From the NCBI RefSeq assembly GCF_026262505.1, contig NC_067203.1, positions 3,348,001-3,412,000 of the forward strand: a DNA stretch of 64,000 bases. Direction: 5' to 3'. The notes below the pieces were generated by a model. The model made no database searches. It was given only the letters and a program-made list of their open reading frames with translations, and was not told the DNA's origin. The DNA is from Trichomonas vaginalis G3. Its lineage: Eukaryota > Parabasalia > Trichomonadida > Trichomonadidae. The position numbers were made by a program, and so were the translations under genes. Positions 8,349-19,500 of the stretch are shown here, one piece after another. Position 1 is the stretch's first letter. Each line of letters starts with the position of its first letter.

Positions 8349-11338
8349 TTAAATTGTATTAAATAAATGGCATACAACATCCATTTTCACAACATACAGC
8401 CTTAGTTGTGCTCCTGTTAATGCAGTTTTACCGATTGTTAAGCGAGTCATTGACCCGTTTTTAAGTTGTAAATTAATATTTTGACCATCAAATATCACTT
8501 TATCATTTATTATATCCAAATAATTTTTAGGTGTTAATTGTTTATTTTGTCGTAAACTAACACCTTTCATTTTTTGTGCAATCTTTTTAAAATCACTTCC
8601 ATCAATTGAACCGTTGAATGATGTATAACACTTAGGGCATAAAGCAACCATGTTATCGCCTTGTTTCTCAATTGCTAAACCCAATAACTTCTTCTCATGT
8701 GCTTTTTCTTCAGCTTTATTCTTTAATATAGGTTTAAATTTCTCATCAAAACAGAAGAAATCAAATGGTGCGAATTTGAAAATGTTTTTATCATAAAATT
8801 GTTTATCGGTTACAATTGCTTGAAATGCTTGAGTGTTAGGAAGACTTGGATCGCCAGCGATTGCCCAATAAGATGAATCAGTATCACCTTCAATGAAATG
8901 AAAACGATTAACATCCATGCATTTATACATAAAATCATAAATGAAAACTAAATACCAGTATTTTGCGTTATCTAAAGTAAAAAATGCCTCTTGTAAACAT
9001 GTTTCACATCTATAAAATCTATCTTTGAGCATCATTTGATACGTATCCTCTCCTATTTCTCTTATGTTTTTAAACTTATTTGACATACATGCAACGCGTG
9101 CCTTCTGTGCATTCATTATTTTAGTCTTTGCGTAATTTTGTGTATTCATTGCATCGTAACCATATGATCCATTAAGTGAAATCTTGCAAAATAAACCTTT
9201 TCCTTTATTTCCTTTTAATTCAGCCTTTTGTCTTTCGTTCATAAATTTGTTCGCAAATTCATTAAAGCAAGTGTTTTTCGTAAATGTTAAAATTGATTGA
9301 ATGTCATCGATGATAAAATGAAATCTGTCGATTAGATACCATAGATAATAAGAAGAAAATGGTTGATATTGGTTGTGTGTTGATGCTAACTGAGTTAATT
9401 TTCTTTGTTTCTGGTCAACTGGTAGATTGTTTGATTTCATGTAATTATACATAAAACTGCCAATTGTTTTTTCATCTGTGATAATATCTAAGTTTCTTAT
9501 TATCGGTAAAAGTTTATGTAATCATTAATGTATTTTTCATCAATGTGACCCTTTACTTCAGCCACGAATAAAGTATTTTTCTTCTTTAATTATTCCCAGT
9601 GCTTTTGCTTTCTTTTTGCTGTATCACAAATGATAACACCATTCAATCTTCCCGGCATATACATTTTATGGTCAGTATATTGAATGAAATCATGAGGATT
9701 AGATGAAAATGATGAAGGATATAATGAATTAAAATCAACACCAACGAAATGAGTCATAATGTTGGTGGTGTCCTCATTTGATACAGTTTTAGTTTCTGGA
9801 TTATATGAAAGTTTATTAATGTGTGTGACTCCTTTAAGATTAACACGATGTTGAACATTTGATAGACCACCACTAATTCCATTACGGAGAATGTGATAAG
9901 CTTCAACCGAATCTAAAGTCATTGGTAAATTATTTTTTAATGCATAATTTCTTAAATTGATTCTTAAACGTTGAACACCTTCATCTTTATTTGATTTTAT
10001 GACATTGCAATAACAACACATTAACTGACAATTTCCTTTAGTATGTGATTTTTCATTATCGATTCTATCCAATGTTGGTTTATTTGCATATGTAAACGCT
10101 TTAGACACATTTTGCATTTAGATGAAAGGATATAAATCTGTGATAGTATTGAAAATCATCCATTGAAACATTATTTTTAGTATCTCTTTCTGCTTTTTCA
10201 TCTTGTTTCTTATATGATTCAATTTTATATTTCCAATACTTTTTCGTTAATTTCAAAACTTGATTCTATCTCTTCCTCAGGATATTTTTCATTAGGATTA
10301 AAGTCTTTATATGCTAAAGCGTAACGAATCATTGAAGCATTCGATGATAAAGAAAGATTATGAAGCATATAATTTTATAAACAAATGTTTCTTCAATAAT
10401 TTTATCGATTGGGTCAATCATAATTTCAACATCTTTATTGCAATAATGAATAAAATATTCTAATCTATTCTTAAAATTTTTAGCATCATTGAGATATATT
10501 TGATAATCACTATCTGATATAGTTTCTTGAGTTAATGCTGAATAAAATGAATCTTTCGTGAATGGTTCCTCTTTATATAATTCTTCTTCGTAATTTTCCC
10601 ACGTGATGAATTGATAAGGGAAAAAGGATTTAACACGTGATTTATTGTTTCCGAAATCTTGAGTGAATTGGTCTAATGTCCCACCGCGCTATATAATTTC
10701 TGATGTCAATAAATCTTAATTCATATGGAACGTTTGTTTTCTTTACAATGATTTGCTTAAATTGTGAAGATGAACCCAGCATTGATTTTATTTTCCATTT
10801 TGCAGTGTTTAAATCATGAAGAATTAAATTTAATTCAAACTTTCCCGAATTAAAACCTATGATATTCACTTTATTGAATTCCTCATCTAGAAGTTCTTTA
10901 AATGCTTCCTTCTGTTTTTCATTTAATGTTTGCGACTTCAATAATTCTTCATATTGTTCAATATTTGATTTAGCAACTAATGAACAGGTTGAAAATAAAA
11001 ACTCAATCCAATCAGAAATAAAAGAATCATTCGAAGTTAAACAAAAATTCCTCGTATATGTTTTTTCATTTAATTTAACCGTTGATGATACCATGAATGG
11101 TTTTAAGTAAGCGTTCAAAGTTGCACACTCAGAAAGTTGTAATTCTTCTTTAGTCTCTAATGTTTCAAAGTCAAAAGTAATATAATATCTTGTCGGTTGA
11201 TAATATTCCTGCAAATTGTGAGCTAATAACCACTGATATATCTTTTGTTTCGTAATATGTGGTGCATATGGTTGCTGGGTCTTTTGCAACTGAACGTCTT
11301 GAATTAATCTCCCATTATTTTCTTTACATTTCTCACAA
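8349..11338 (-). pseudogene. Family-B DNA polymerase with HNH-like motif (element A, broken)
   Basis: This minus-strand region carries the recognisable parts of a family-B polymerase. There is an exonuclease motif FDFETLE (about 11160), an NxxxF-type motif GFNSGKFELNL (about 10850), palm motif A VDFNSLYPSSF (about 9735), motif B SLNGSYGYDAMN (about 9170) and motif C EGDTDSSYW (about 8880). A CPKC pair lies near the C-terminus (about 8640). Before motif A is DRIDNEKSHTKGN...CCYCNVIKS (about 10010-10090), which resembles HNH/endonuclease VII-type metal sites. The motif spelling differs clearly from the protein-primed PolB of E1 and E2. The region is broken, and E1 is inserted at its upstream end. 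The sequence across that junction suggests the related N-terminal region lies at 31968-32439. Confidence 0.75.
11334..11338. repeat. Left target-site duplication of E1 (cacaa)
   Basis: cacaa directly precedes AGTTAGTATAC and recurs at 31968-31972 directly after GTATACTAACT. Polintons usually make 5-6-bp duplications. Confidence 0.8.
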
Positions 11339-11980
11339 AGTTAGTATACAAGTCTTGGGTATGGTGGCACTGCGTTCCACTTTACCCAATACTTGTGAAT
11401 TTGACACTTTACAAAACCGTTAACGTATATTTTACAACATGAACGCAAAAACTAACTTAACCTTAAATATTTACAAAGCCGCCAACAATTTCACCTCACT
11501 ATCGTTCTCACTAACAACTTCACTAATGTTCTCATAAATTTTCCTCAATATCTTCATCATCAGTGTTAACCCTATTGTAGTCATACTTGAAGCCATAAAC
11601 TTTCTCTAACTTCTTAACGTACAATTTACATAACTTACCTTCGTCATCGTATGGTTTAATGATATAACTATTTCTATCTTTATACACAGTCAATGAAAAG
11701 TCAACTGGTCTCGGATGTATTTGAAAGAACATGTTATGCTCAGGAAGGAAGAATAAATGTTTAAATGTATGTTTGTTATACTGTGGAATTCGAATGAGTT
11801 GCTTTTGTTCTGTCATTAACATCCAAATAAAAATTTTTAGTAAAATAAAAAATAAACTTAAAAATAAATGATATCACCACCCTCACACGTATGAAAACAT
11901 AGCACAAAAATAAATTTAGGTGAAGTGGTGAGATCTCACCTCTTTTTTCACCCTGTTGAATTCATTGCTTTATAACTCTC
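11339..11980. repeat. E1 left terminal inverted repeat
   Basis: About 640 bp matching 31290-31967 in inverse. It contains the terminal AGTTAG end, an A/T-rich part with 'ccgttaacgtatattttaca', a complete small gene (11532-11816) and a 16-bp palindrome AGGTGAGATCTCACCT near 11926. The right copy carries ~38 extra bp of 'gttagtgag'-type repeats next to the gene. Confidence 0.9.
11532..11816 (-). CDS. TIR-borne small protein, left E1 copy
   Basis: A 94-residue protein (MTEQKQLIRIPQYNKHTFKH..., acidic tail NTDDEDIEENL). It is identical to the copy in the right TIR (31459-31743), so the element carries it twice facing outward. The start at MTEQ is preferred because the E2 copy (58024-58308) conserves only that ATG. 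It resembles a compact beta-rich fold (FFQIHPRPVDFSLTVYKD), but no family is recognised. Keeping a gene inside a TIR keeps both copies uniform by gene conversion. Confidence 0.7.
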   Translation of the reverse strand: MTEQKQLIRIPQYNKHTFKHLFFLPEHNMFFQIHPRPVDFSLTVYKDRNSYIIKPYDDEGKLCKLYVKKLEKVYGFKYDYNRVNTDDEDIEENL

Positions 11981-12488
11981 TTCCTTGGTTTCTTTTTAGT
12001 TGCTTTCTTCACGTCTGTCTCCAACTTGACTGTCTTTCTTCTTCGGCCGTAATGATACCAGTTACTTCCACCAGTCAATGGGTCAAATGGTCGTTCATAA
12101 GGGTTTCCATACATTCCATAGGGACCATACGGAAGAACTACTGGTGGAGAAGAAACATTTTCTTTAGTTCCATCGACTCTATTTAAATGCATTGTTTCAC
12201 CTTTCATCTGGTCATTAAAGTCTTTTGCGTGTTTTGCAAACTCATCGTCCTTTCCTAAAGCATTTTCTGACTCAGTCGCAACCAAATTGGATGCTTTATT
12301 TATGAGCCCTATTTTATTTAATCTTAACTTCTTTGCAACCCAGCCTCCAATCTTCCTTTATTTGCATCTAATGTCTTTGAAACTCTTCCTCCACTCATTT
12401 TATTTACTGCGTCATAAGCTCCAAGTTCTTTTGCTCCAAATGCTAATGCTTTTGTTCCCATTGCGCCTAAAGCTGCCCAAGCTACCAT
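11962..12488 (-). pseudogene. Glycine-rich/basic probable virion protein (E1 copy, broken)
   Basis: E1 counterpart of the whole 170-aa gene at 57354-57866. The C-terminal part is open (VLPYGPYGMYGNPYERPFDP... KKATKKKPRKRVIKQ). It lies in a run of minus-strand genes 12489-12713 and 12714-13595 with no spacer. See the E2 copy for the description. Confidence 0.65.
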
Positions 12489-12713
12489 TTACCCCATATT
12501 AAAATCATCTCTCTTCAATATTATCTCATAAAAGTTCTCGTTACTGGAGAAAGTCAATGAAACATAAGCGTTCTCACGGGCTTCGCCCTCACCGCTTTGC
12601 GGTCTATCTAACTTCTTTCTTATCTCATCTATACGCTTCAAAATGTCTGAACAATTGCTAACATCTTCTACAACAGTTATTTCATCATGAATGACTTTCA
12701 AGAACAAGCTCAT
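12489..12713 (-). CDS. Hypothetical protein, 74 aa, with hairpin insert
   Basis: A small protein, MSLFLKVIHDEITVVEDVSN..., ending YEIILKRDDFNMG. It abuts the genes on both sides (start at 12713, next start 12488), as in a single transcription run. The middle of the gene (12578-12602) is a GC-rich double hairpin coding for the variable stretch RPQSGEGEAREN. The E2 copy has a differently spelled but equally paired hairpin there. No family is recognised. Confidence 0.6.
   Translation of the reverse strand: MSLFLKVIHDEITVVEDVSNCSDILKRIDEIRKKLDRPQSGEGEARENAYVSLTFSSNENFYEIILKRDDFNMG
12578..12602 (-). repeat. Double-hairpin mini-insert H1
   Basis: Read on the minus strand: CCGCAAAGCGG, spacer TGA, GGGCGAAGCCC. 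It is far GC-richer than its surroundings. The E2 homologue (57239-57264) has different bases with paired changes, so both stems are kept. Confidence 0.8.
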
Positions 12714-13595
12714 TTAATATGCAATTAAAATCATCTCAATAATGAGTCCATCCTTTCCATCTTTAGGTAGCACAACATCTTTCATTGAAGAAGGTTCGAC
12801 AAGTCTTATGTTAAACTTACTGACAAAGTTTGTTATACTATAATGCTTCGGTGGCGAATACATGTAGTTTGAAAGACATAATATAGATTCTTCAGCAAAT
12901 TCACTTATACTGGATTTTATAACAATGTTCTCACGAGACCAAACGCCACCAATTGACAATCTTGTAAGCAATCCTGCTGAACCTTCAACTGTAAACGTCG
13001 ATGGTAACATTCCACGAAGGTCATCTATTGACATCTTTGAGTCACTGAATTTAAATATTTTCTTAAAGCAATCGTCATTATCTAACCATGCAATAGCTTT
13101 GAAGTTTTCATTCGAATATACATCTGCTTCATTAAATGTAAATCCTGACTTCTTTGCAGAGACGACTTTAAAATCTATTGAGTTTGTTTCAAAATTATAT
13201 GCTATGGTAACTTCTGAAGGTAATGGATGTCCTTCCGCAGTCAGTTGTTCTCTCACTACCGTTTGAAGCTTTGTATTAAAAACTTTCATGTCATCTCCTG
13301 TGTCTAGGTTCACATACACAGCAACAGGGAAACTATCTTGCTTCTTTGTTTCATCATTATATCTCAAAACATTAAAGTTCTTCAATAATATTGTTCTTCC
13401 TGCTGGAATACTTCGAACCTGTCTGATTTCAATAGCTTTCTCACCTCCTACATACTCTACCCAGTGTCTTGGATATTCATAAGTATACTGACTTTCTTGA
13501 ATTTTGGTTGGTTTCATCATAACATGTTCATAGTATATCTTTATACTCTTGTCAGTTAGACTCGGTGCTATGTTCTGAATATTTCTGACTTGCAT
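12714..13595 (-). CDS. Probable virion protein, 293 aa
   Basis: The protein starts MQVRNIQNIAPSLTDKSIKI and ends DGLIIEMILIAY. The start at 13595 is preferred over the longer frame because it lies 16 bp from the divergent ATPase start (13612), and the same arrangement is conserved in E2. Beta-strand-rich composition and position next to the packaging ATPase suggest a minor capsid or virion component. The family is not recognised with certainty. The E2 copy (56248-57128) is broken. Confidence 0.65.
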   Translation of the reverse strand: MQVRNIQNIAPSLTDKSIKIYYEHVMMKPTKIQESQYTYEYPRHWVEYVGGEKAIEIRQVRSIPAGRTILLKNFNVLRYNDETKKQDSFPVAVYVNLDTGDDMKVFNTKLQTVVREQLTAEGHPLPSEVTIAYNFETNSIDFKVVSAKKSGFTFNEADVYSNENFKAIAWLDNDDCFKKIFKFSDSKMSIDDLRGMLPSTFTVEGSAGLLTRLSIGGVWSRENIVIKSSISEFAEESILCLSNYMYSPPKHYSITNFVSKFNIRLVEPSSMKDVVLPKDGKDGLIIEMILIAY

Positions 13596-13611
13596 TTTTA
13601 ATGGAGATAAA

Positions 13612-14499
13612 ATGAAGCATTTAATACATGATGTAGATGAAGACATGAATGAAACTACAGACAAACATAACTCTTCTCTCATTCTTCCTTTCAGTAAGGA
13701 CTATGAGTTCTGTTCAAATGGTGTTTATTTCTATTGTGGAAAGATGGGTTCAGGTAAGACATTTAACCTCATTCGTCATATACTCATAACAGAGCGTTTA
13801 GGAAACGACTCTTACTATGACCAAATCATTATATCAGCAACTTCAGACTCTATGGATTCAACAGCGAAAACATTTATGTCAAAAGTTCAAGCCTCTGTCG
13901 TTAAAGTTCCAGACAGTGAACTCATTGAATTTCTTCAACGTTACATTCGACGTAAGAGAAAATATTATGCTATTGTAGAGTTCATACAGTCAGGAATGCA
14001 AAAGACTTCTGAGGAGATGGAAAGAATTATTGACAAACACCACTTACGTCAGTACTCAGGAGTTTACGATATGAAACGACTGACAAACTACATTCTGTCA
14101 AAACTTTCAAAATACCCCTTCAAAAAGTATCCTTCAAATACTCTGCTCGTTTGTGACGACTTCGCCGGAAAAGGTTTAGTGTCAAAGCCTGACTCACCAT
14201 TAGCTAACATCATAACTAAAGTCAGACATTACCATTTAACTGTAGCAATACTTATGCAAACATGGAGGTTTTTAGCTTTAAACATAAAACGTCTCATAAC
14301 TGACTTCGTTATCTTTCAAGGTTTCTCACGTTATGATATTGAACTCATTTGGAAACAGTCAGGTATAACATTACCTTTTGAAGAAATTTGGGAAGCATAT
14401 AAGTCTCTCATCTCTCCTCGTTCATACCTTGAGATTCATATCATGACTAATACCATTAAAGTCAAAAATATTCCATGGGAACGACCAACATTGTTTTAA
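13612..14499 (+). CDS. A32-like (FtsK/HerA) DNA-packaging ATPase
   Basis: A 295-residue ATPase. Walker A is GKMGSGKT at residues 43-50. Walker B is LLVCDDF at about 179-185, followed by a conserved LMQTWRF segment near 220. This is the poxvirus A32-type genome-packaging ATPase found in Polintons, virophages and NCLDVs, which is thought to drive DNA into capsids. The upstream part contains SATSDSMDSTAKTF, typical of the region after Walker A. It is divergently paired with the virion gene at 12714-13595 and overlaps the 3' end of 14496-14897 by 4 bp. It is open end to end and almost identical to the E2 copy. Confidence 0.92.
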   Translation: MKHLIHDVDEDMNETTDKHNSSLILPFSKDYEFCSNGVYFYCGKMGSGKTFNLIRHILITERLGNDSYYDQIIISATSDSMDSTAKTFMSKVQASVVKVPDSELIEFLQRYIRRKRKYYAIVEFIQSGMQKTSEEMERIIDKHHLRQYSGVYDMKRLTNYILSKLSKYPFKKYPSNTLLVCDDFAGKGLVSKPDSPLANIITKVRHYHLTVAILMQTWRFLALNIKRLITDFVIFQGFSRYDIELIWKQSGITLPFEEIWEAYKSLISPRSYLEIHIMTNTIKVKNIPWERPTLF

Positions 14500-14897
14500 A
14501 GTTTAACCTTCAATTGACTGATGGTAAACAAATTCCATGCATCTCTGTCGCCATTTCTGTTAATATTTTTGCTGTCATTCATATCATCCACTTCCCCATC
14601 CGTTAGCTTTTGAGGATATGGGTTAGAATAGCTGTTCTTAAATGAAGGCTTTTCACCTTTGAGAGCATAAACTCTATAACTTTCTGCATACTTTATGTTT
14701 GAACCTCCTGAGCCATCATTGACATAAATTTTTATAGGCTTCCACCCTTTGTTCATGTTCCTGCTTCTTCCCTTTGCTCTTTTGTTCAGTAGTTCTACAT
14801 CTTTATACACAGCTCCTGTCTCAGTGAATTCAACAATATTTTCATTCGTTAGCTTTACATTCAAACCCTTGTCGAGTATATTGTTCATTTCATACAT
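14496..14897 (-). CDS. Hypothetical protein, 133 aa
   Basis: The frame could begin further upstream, but MYEMNNILDKGLNVKLTNEN is chosen because it places the start 25 bp from the divergent gene at 14922, as in E2. It contains a polar stretch KRAKGRSRNMNKGWKPIKIY and YNDGSGGSN-like glycine-rich sequence, and ends FTISQLKVKL. It converges on the ATPase with a 4-bp overlap. No family is recognised; the position in the structural block hints at a virion role. Confidence 0.55.
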   Translation of the reverse strand: MYEMNNILDKGLNVKLTNENIVEFTETGAVYKDVELLNKRAKGRSRNMNKGWKPIKIYVNDGSGGSNIKYAESYRVYALKGEKPSFKNSYSNPYPQKLTDGEVDDMNDSKNINRNGDRDAWNLFTISQLKVKL

Positions 14898-14921
14898 ATA
14901 AAAGGTTTTTATTCTATATGA

Positions 14922-15536
14922 AATGAGAAGCAAATCCATCTTAGCTGGTGCCGTTAATGTTCCAATTGAACCAACATCAAATGTTGACTCACGAACGACA
15001 AACAATATTGTCATAAAGAACTATAGTTCGGAGTGTTTGAAAGAAAAAGAACCAGATCTTAAGTCGTGAATTTAAACACAGCTTCAAACGCTAACGCTAC
15101 ATCAGATGTTAAGTTAGAGTATCCACCACTGGACCAAGTTCTTTCAAGAGAAGCCAACGACAACCCTTACACAAATGTTCAAACAAATCCTTCAGATAAC
15201 GTAGACCATTACCTTCTTCAGTTATACCAAACAATTTTACTCAAAGACGATAAGAAGCTTTTGACAAATCTTATAAGTAAGAACCAAATAATTCTAACAA
15301 AGGAGGACCTTGAAAATGTTATATCACGAATAACAGGAAAGCAATGTGTCATTGACTATCTCGACCCTGAAATCGAATGCTGTGGTCAAACTCCACTATT
15401 CATGAAAATAGGTAACATCCGCATCATTGAAACACCAGGAACTACAGGAGTTGAGTTTAAGTATAAATATTCGAACGAGTATACAAAACTATCTACTGAC
15501 TATAAGCTTTGTTTGAAATATGTTTTAGTAAATTAA
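14922..15536 (+). pseudogene. Hypothetical structural-block protein (E1 copy, broken)
   Basis: The start MRSKSILAGAVN is shared with the E2 copy. The open part contains YPPLDQVLSREANDNPYTN, a helical LLQLYQTILLKDDKKLLTNLI and a C-terminal beta-rich end (IRIIETPGTTGVEFKYKY). It is divergent with 14496-14897 and overlaps the next minus-strand gene by 4 bp. The family is unknown. Confidence 0.5.
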
Positions 15537-15772
15537 AGCAACTTATAGTATCTATCCAAAACTTCTTCAACAGTATCGAACTCATCTTCATAATGCAAAC
15601 CTAATCTTATTGACTTGGTGCAGTTTTCACTAACACAATATTTTTCTGTTCTCTTGACTGACATAACTAACTCATTTGTTTCATCAAACAGCAACAACCA
15701 AAGTTCATGACCTAATACATAACATTCATACTTTATATTTTTAGCTCTGAGTTCTCTTGTAAGCTGTTGCAT
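15533..15772 (-). CDS. Hypothetical protein, 79 aa (without hairpin insert)
   Basis: Begins MQQLTRELRAKNIKYECYVL and ends EEVLDRYYKLL. Its 5' end overlaps the 3' end of 15733-16505 by 40 bp in another frame, an arrangement conserved in E2. In E2 the same protein has ten extra residues (GVKGAERKAL) supplied by a 30-bp double-hairpin insert; E1 shows the empty site (RTEKYCVSEN). No family is recognised. Confidence 0.6.
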   Translation of the reverse strand: MQQLTRELRAKNIKYECYVLGHELWLLLFDETNELVMSVKRTEKYCVSENCTKSIRLGLHYEDEFDTVEEVLDRYYKLL

Positions 15773-16505
15773 TTAATATTTTCTAAAAAGTCAACTTCAA
15801 CAGTCATTCGCACTGGTGCCTTCAGTTCTACAGGCTCTCCTTGAAAGTCAACAAGTCTGAATTGCATGTCTTTCAAATTATGAGGACTAATGCGAACCCA
15901 TTTACCTAAATGAGTTACTATGACAGGAACGTTTGGAATGAACATTGAATTTACTTCATAACAGAAATTATATTCTACTGAACCTTTACTATTAACTCCT
16001 GAAATACCTGTGACATTAGCTATTTTTGACTCAACGTACAAACAATTGCCATAACATACGTATGGAACAGATTTCATCTCAATCGTTTTGTCAACACTTT
16101 TCAAAGGAAATGTCATATGGTATGCTCCCAAAAGAAGTTGTACTCTATGACTCATTCTTGGTATCTTAAACTCCTTCGCATAACTGAACTTCAAAACTCC
16201 TGCAATAAGTTTAACATTCATTAAGTTTTCTCCGTTATCCTTGTTTATTGTAGTATTTATGAGAGCATTTAACACTCCAGCTAATGTTTCCATCTTATAT
16301 TCTACATTATTGTGAAATCTTATTTCGTGCTTCTTTCCATCTATTTCAAGCTCCATGAAATCTGTTTCGTCAGTTATAACGAATGAAGCAATAGTATTAA
16401 AGTCAACCATTCTGAATGCAAGTGCTCATTCTGTAGACCTAAGTTTGTTTGTAGTTTTACTGTCCCGTATTCGTTTGGGTCTGTACTTTGCAAATAGAAC
16501 AACAT
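15733..16505 (-). pseudogene. Penton/minor-capsid-like protein (E1 copy, broken)
   Basis: E1 counterpart of 53305-54081. Most of the frame is open from MVDFNTIASFVITDETDFME to the end. It is divergent with the fibre gene start at 16523. The E2 entry gives the description. Confidence 0.6.
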
Positions 16506-16522
16506 TTTATTCTCATTAAAAT

Positions 16523-19500
16523 ATGAGTATAGCTGCATATGCGTATGAAGCTGACAGAGCTAAACGTTTATATTTTGGTCAATACTCTCTCACACTTACT
16601 GACAAATATATTGTTATTTCTGATGGAAATACTGAGAAATACATAACATGGAAGGACTATGAAAAGTTTGACCCCATTTTAACTCCATGCACTATGCCAT
16701 TCATTGTAAATGGTGAAGTTGTCATGAAGAACGACACAACAGTATATAAGTCTGTTCATGAAGCGTTAGAATATATGTTGAATTATAATCCCGAAAGATT
16801 TGACCCAAGCACTACACCATGTGCAATGCCTTTTATTAAGGACGGTGTGAAATCGTAAGGGCTCCGAATTCAACGGTTTATTACTGCTTTCAAAACAGTT
16901 TACAAAACATTTTAGCGAATATCTTTAATTCAGAAACTACAGAAATAAAATTACCGTATAAACAGATGCTAAAGAAATTAAATCAAAAACAACAACATTA
17001 TTTACGTCACTTAATGATTTAATGACTTATATCATTATATATTCCTGCACCAACTATAGCATTTGATCCCAAACTCGACGGTTTGCAGTGTACCTTTCAT
17101 AAATGACAGTTCATTAATTACTTTTAAGGGATTCGACAGTAAATGAATCATTAAAGGCGTCATTAATGAAAATCATTGATTTTAATTCATTCACGAATAC
17201 ATATAATTCATTCATTAATGTTCAATATGCTTCTAAAGAAGGTGAGCCAAAAAACTATCAATAAAGCGGTGTATAAAAAAAGCATCAACGACGAAATGAA
17301 TTCGTTAACTTTGACGGTGATAGTTTCGTTAATGACATAACATCGGGGAAAACAATTTTAACGAAAGAATACTTAAAATCTCATGTTAGTGAGTTCGTTG
17401 AAATTGAAAAAGAAGTGTGGAATTAAGTTCGATCCACTGAATTTCATTTTTCAGCTTAGCGAATGCGGTGTTAGTTTCGCTGAATGGACAACTATACAGA
17501 GTGAAATAAATGCAATATGGACGTTTTTGGGGTCAAAAGCGGGAATGGGTGAGCTTGTAAATGCTGCAAGAACATTAGGTGAAACAGGAAATTTTGTAGA
17601 TGGTTTTAAAAGACTTGTTTCAAATGTTTTAACAAACACAAAGAAATTATTTAGATATACCGTACATAACGGACGGATTTTCGAACAGGTAGCAACAAAC
17701 CCTCCGGTTATGACTGCGTTGATGATGGTTAGAGATATAAAACCACGTAACGACGGGAACGAAGAACATGAACAACAGGATACTGGTCGGGTTATTCGAG
17801 ACATTAAAAACGTGTATCCTGAAGTTATTGATTTATTTAGAGGAGTTAATGATTCAATTTCAAAACATTCTATAACCCTCGATGAAGAGAATAAATTAAC
17901 AGATTATATATTCGTCATTATTGCAGAATTAATGAAGAGAATAAATGAAAAAGGAATTGGCGATATCATTAATGTCAGCGATGTAATGATGAAAAGAAAT
18001 TTTGACTCATTATTTACAAAACCGAAAACAGAATATAGTCTTTATGACGTAATTACCGAATTAATGAAAAAGATTAATGATAATAAGAGTTCTGGCGGAA
18101 GAGTTGAATTAGAAGTGAATGAGATAGAAGAGAAATTAGATAGTAAGGCAGATAAAAACCATGTTCATTATATAACTTCAGACGAACAGATTATAACGGA
18201 CTACCATGGATATTTAACACGAAGTGATGAAGTGAAGACGGAAGATGTTAATGAAAGAAGATATAAATACATTCGTGCTAAAGGTTATGACATAAGCTGT
18301 ACTGTACAGTATGACACAGGTAAAGCACCAGAAGCATTTGGTTATAACGATGAAATTTATGCTTCTAGTTTCTCTGTTAACGGTGTATTAGTTGAACCAA
18401 GATTTACTTTGAGAGTTAAGACAAAATAACCGTTGAAGATGCTATTAAAAGTAAAGCTGACAAAGATGAACTTGACGCAACGAACAAAGTTTTGAAATCT
18501 CATAAACACAATATCTCCGATATAAATGAACTTCAAGCTACATTAAATAGTAAAGCTGACAAAAACCATACACATGAATCCTTCACTACTGTTAGAGCAG
18601 ACGACATAATATTGAACTTTGACCTTGGTTCAAGTGCACCTTTAGAGAATCCAAGCACTAGTGTAAAAGACACGCTTAACAGTTTAGATAACAGTTGCAG
18701 GAACATTGAAGGTCATGCCAGAAACTTTGAAGCACATGAACTACCAGCAATGTTAGATAAGAAAGCAGACAAAAACCATACAATAACTCTTCTCAACTGT
18801 TGCTATAGAAAGTATTGAAGGAACGGTTGGCGGAACTGGTGGGAATGCATTATATTGTAAACCTCCTAACTTTCCACAAGGTTTAACATCGAATGAAACA
18901 TAACAACGAAGAAAGAAATTAGCTGTAAAAATGTTTATGTCATGGATGATGAAAATAATGTTAAATTCACTGCTCAAGATTTATATGATAATAAAGCTGA
19001 CAAGAACCATACACATAAATCCTTCACTACTGTTAGAGCAGACGACATAATATTGAACTTTGACCTTGGTTCAAGTGCACCTTTAGAAAATCCAAGTACA
19101 AGCGTAAAAGATACTCTTAACAGTTTAGATAACAGTTGCAGGAATATCGAAGATCATGCCAGAAACTTTGAAGCACATGAACTACCAACAATGTTAGATA
19201 AGAAAGCTGACAAAACAGAGCTTCAAACATTAAAGACTGAAATACTTCAAACATTATATCCTATAGGCTCTATTTATACGTCAATGAACTCAACAAATCC
19301 AGCAAGTGTTTTAGGTTTTGGTACGTGGGAACAGATTGTAGATAAATTCCTCTATTGTGCGAACTCTTCAAAGCAAACAGGTGGTTCGAAGAAAATTAAA
19401 GAAGCAAACCTTCCACCGCACACTCATACAGGAACTACAAACTTTTCTGGTGACCATAGTCACTCATTAAGAGACCATCCATTATACAACTCAGAATATT

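Noticed and set aside
12925-13266. Plus-strand 113-aa frame
   Set aside because: Shadow of the virion gene 12714-13595; conserved only because that DNA is conserved.
17451-17804. Minus-strand 117-aa frame in the fibre region
   Set aside because: Shadow of the fibre shaft; not conserved as a frame in E2.
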